In this document: one piece after another, positions 21,041 through 22,195 of the stretch
Layout: every line of letters begins with the position of its first letter
How positions within the stretch are numbered: the stretch's first letter is position 1
Assembly (NCBI GenBank): GCA_958415665.1
Contig: CATYZK010000034.1
Location: 1-22,195, forward strand
Direction of reading: 5' to 3'
Origin: an uncultured Collinsella sp.
GTDB taxonomy: Bacteria > Actinomycetota > Coriobacteriia > Coriobacteriales > Coriobacteriaceae
DNA: 22,195 bases
Notes under the pieces: generated by a model
Database searches by the model: none
What the model saw: the letters and a program-made list of their open reading frames with translations, nothing else
Told to the model about the DNA's origin: nothing
Position numbers and translations under genes: made by a program

Positions 21041-22147
21041 ATGGCTTCAGCTAAAAATAAAGTACACGCGAAAGTTTTAATGGTCGGCCCCGACCTTTCT
21101 TTGCACGGCGGGATTGTTTCCGTCGTGCAGGGTTATCTCGATGGAGGCCTTCCTGAGGCATGTGATACCTTCAGGTACCTGGGGACGGGCGTCGGTTCCT
21201 CAAAGCTTGGTAAGTCTCTCGCATTTACCCGGGCGTTGATTCGCTATGCGATGATCATGCCATCCTATGACATCATTCATTTACACATCAGCGCCCGTGG
21301 GTCCTACAAACGTAAGTCAATTATGGCCCGCATGGCCCATAAAGCAGGAAAATACGTGATACTACACGATCACGATGGGGAATTTAAGAAGGCTTTCGAA
21401 GAGGGCGGAGATTCCTACCGTCGTGATGTAAGAAAGACCTTTAGTATCGCCGACCGAGTCGTGGTTCTGTCGGAAGAGTGGCGCGACTACTTTTCGGAAA
21501 ACGTTTGCGACCTGCAGAAGATTAACGTTGTTCATAACGGCGTTAATGTCCCAGATCAGCCGTGCTCACCTTGTTCGCGTCAAGACGTCCTATTTTTAGG
21601 ACGTCTTGACGCGAACAAGAGCCCTGACGTGCTCTTGCGCGCGTCAAGAGAAATCCTGCCGCGTTTCCCGGAGACTAAAATTATCTTTGGCGGCGACGGT
21701 GAAATCGAGAAGAACAAAGCGCTCGCCGAGGAGTTCGGTATTGCCGACCGATGCGAGTTCCACGGCTGGGTTACCGGCGGCGAACGCGAAGCCCTTTTCG
21801 AGCGGGCCGCGGTGTACTGCCTCCCCTCTAAAAATGAAGGTATGCCCATGAGCGTTCTCGAGGCAATGTCTCGAGGTATACCCACCGTAGCCACAGTCGT
21901 CGGTGGAGTACCACGGGTCATTGAAAACGGCGCCAATGGATTCCTTATCAAAGTCGACGATGCCAATAACCTGGCCCTTCTGATTAATAAGTTGTTGTTC
22001 GATTCTGAACTTCGTAAAGAAATAGGCGATGCTGGAAGAAAAGTTGTGGCCGATCGATTCAATTCAAAACATTCAATTGAACAAGTACTAAATCTGTACA
22101 AAGAAATAGATTCATGCATTCAGCATGGCAGCAGGGATGATGAATGA
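21041..22147 (+). CDS. GT4-family glycosyltransferase
   Basis: A GT-B retaining glycosyltransferase of 368 residues that would add a nucleotide-sugar residue to the lipid-linked repeat unit. N-terminal lobe: VLMVGPDLSLHGGIVSVVQGYL; hinge: VVHNGV; C-terminal lobe: VLFLGRLDANKSPDVLL, IFGGDGE, FHGWV, and the phosphate/sugar-binding ExxxxxxxE in NEGMPMSVLEAMSRGIP, then VGGVPRVIENGANGFL. ATG at 21041 follows AAAGGAT by five bases. The acceptor and sugar cannot be named. The gene contains a perfect 23-bp inverted repeat (21570-21619) over the codons for the RQDVLFLGRLDANK segment. GC is modest compared with capEFG. Its TGA overlaps the next ATG. Confidence 0.9.
   Translation: MASAKNKVHAKVLMVGPDLSLHGGIVSVVQGYLDGGLPEACDTFRYLGTGVGSSKLGKSLAFTRALIRYAMIMPSYDIIHLHISARGSYKRKSIMARMAHKAGKYVILHDHDGEFKKAFEEGGDSYRRDVRKTFSIADRVVVLSEEWRDYFSENVCDLQKINVVHNGVNVPDQPCSPCSRQDVLFLGRLDANKSPDVLLRASREILPRFPETKIIFGGDGEIEKNKALAEEFGIADRCEFHGWVTGGEREALFERAAVYCLPSKNEGMPMSVLEAMSRGIPTVATVVGGVPRVIENGANGFLIKVDDANNLALLINKLLFDSELRKEIGDAGRKVVADRFNSKHSIEQVLNLYKEIDSCIQHGSRDDE
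21570..21619. repeat. Perfect 23-bp inverted repeat with a TTTT loop inside the GT4 gene
   Basis: Bases 21570-21592 are the exact reverse complement of 21597-21619, separated by TTTT. The right arm codes for the conserved LGRLDANK motif; the left arm codes for the variable segment before it. Pairing stops at C21569/A21620. Confidence 0.9.
21604..21649. repeat. Second, alternative hairpin sharing an arm with the 23-bp repeat
   Basis: TCTTGACGCG (21604-21613) pairs with CGCGTCAAGA (21640-21649), and CAAGAGC (21616-21622) with GCTCTTG (21631-21637), joined by a 2x2 internal loop. It uses the right arm of the 23-bp repeat, so the two hairpins exclude each other. Confidence 0.75.
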
Positions 22148-22195
22148 CTTCGATTGAAAAGGCCAAGAGGCCACAAAATAACGGTTATTTATATC
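22144..22195 (+). CDS. Start of a further polysaccharide-operon gene (cut by window end)
   Basis: ATG at 22144 overlaps the GT4 stop (ATGA), a typical coupled start. Seventeen codons are visible (MTSIEKAKRPQNNGYLY) and the frame is open to the edge. The family cannot be told; a flippase, polymerase or glycosyltransferase would fit the place. Confidence 0.6.
   Translation, partial: MTSIEKAKRPQNNGYLY

Noticed and set aside
21570..21619. 23-bp inverted repeat as an invertible DNA switch or an intrinsic terminator
   Set aside because: Arms four bases apart leave nothing to invert, no recombinase is nearby, and no T tract follows on either strand.

Overview
The window looks like a chromosomal segment of a high-GC gut actinobacterium of the Coriobacteriia, most likely Collinsella or a close relative. 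This is inferred from the high GC, GTG starts, Lys/Ala-rich actinobacterial-style protein tails, and a Firmicutes-like GlgC/GlgD pair next to gut-type polysaccharide genes. No rRNA or marker gene is present to prove the assignment.

Left half (1-12311, all minus strand): a complete glycogen operon read right to left in the order glgB, glgP, glgC, glgD, glgA. It is followed by a separately promoted gene that fuses a GH13 alpha-glucan hydrolase to a GH77 4-alpha-glucanotransferase and is cut by the window start. The operon makes ADP-glucose (GlgC/GlgD), elongates and branches the glucan (GlgA, GlgB) and recovers glucose-1-phosphate (GlgP); the fusion enzyme would process linear maltodextrins. 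GlgA and GlgB, the first and last genes of the operon, both carry long histone-H1-like Lys/Ala/Thr tails. A motif TGGTAAAAC recurs upstream of glgB and upstream of the GH13-GH77 gene and is a candidate operator.

Middle (12312-14184, plus strand): the divergent control region, a HAD phosphatase, a thiamine diphosphokinase, and a tRNA-Ala(GGC) with its own promoter and terminator.

Right part (14185-22195, plus strand): about 735 bases without a recognisable gene, holding a terminator-like hairpin and two large, mutually exclusive stem-loops, then a NusG-paralogue antiterminator (LoaP-like) that heads an extracellular or capsular polysaccharide operon. The operon encodes a phosphoglycosyl transferase, a GT26 glycosyltransferase, the complete CapE-CapF-CapG set for UDP-N-acetyl-L-fucosamine, a hexapeptide acetyltransferase, a GT4 glycosyltransferase and the first codons of another gene. 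The CapEFG block is much more GC-rich than its neighbours, and a composition break lies inside the phosphoglycosyl transferase gene, so the locus is a mosaic.

The most unusual signals are: (1) a G8 tract whose frame breaks the canonical end of the acetyltransferase and would be repaired by one extra G, suggesting phase variation or a sequence error; (2) a perfect 23-bp inverted repeat with a TTTT loop inside the GT4 gene, with a third partial copy 20 bases on; (3) the structured leader of the loaP-like gene; (4) the histone-like tails on two glycogen enzymes; and (5) a branching enzyme that lacks the conserved region-I histidine.
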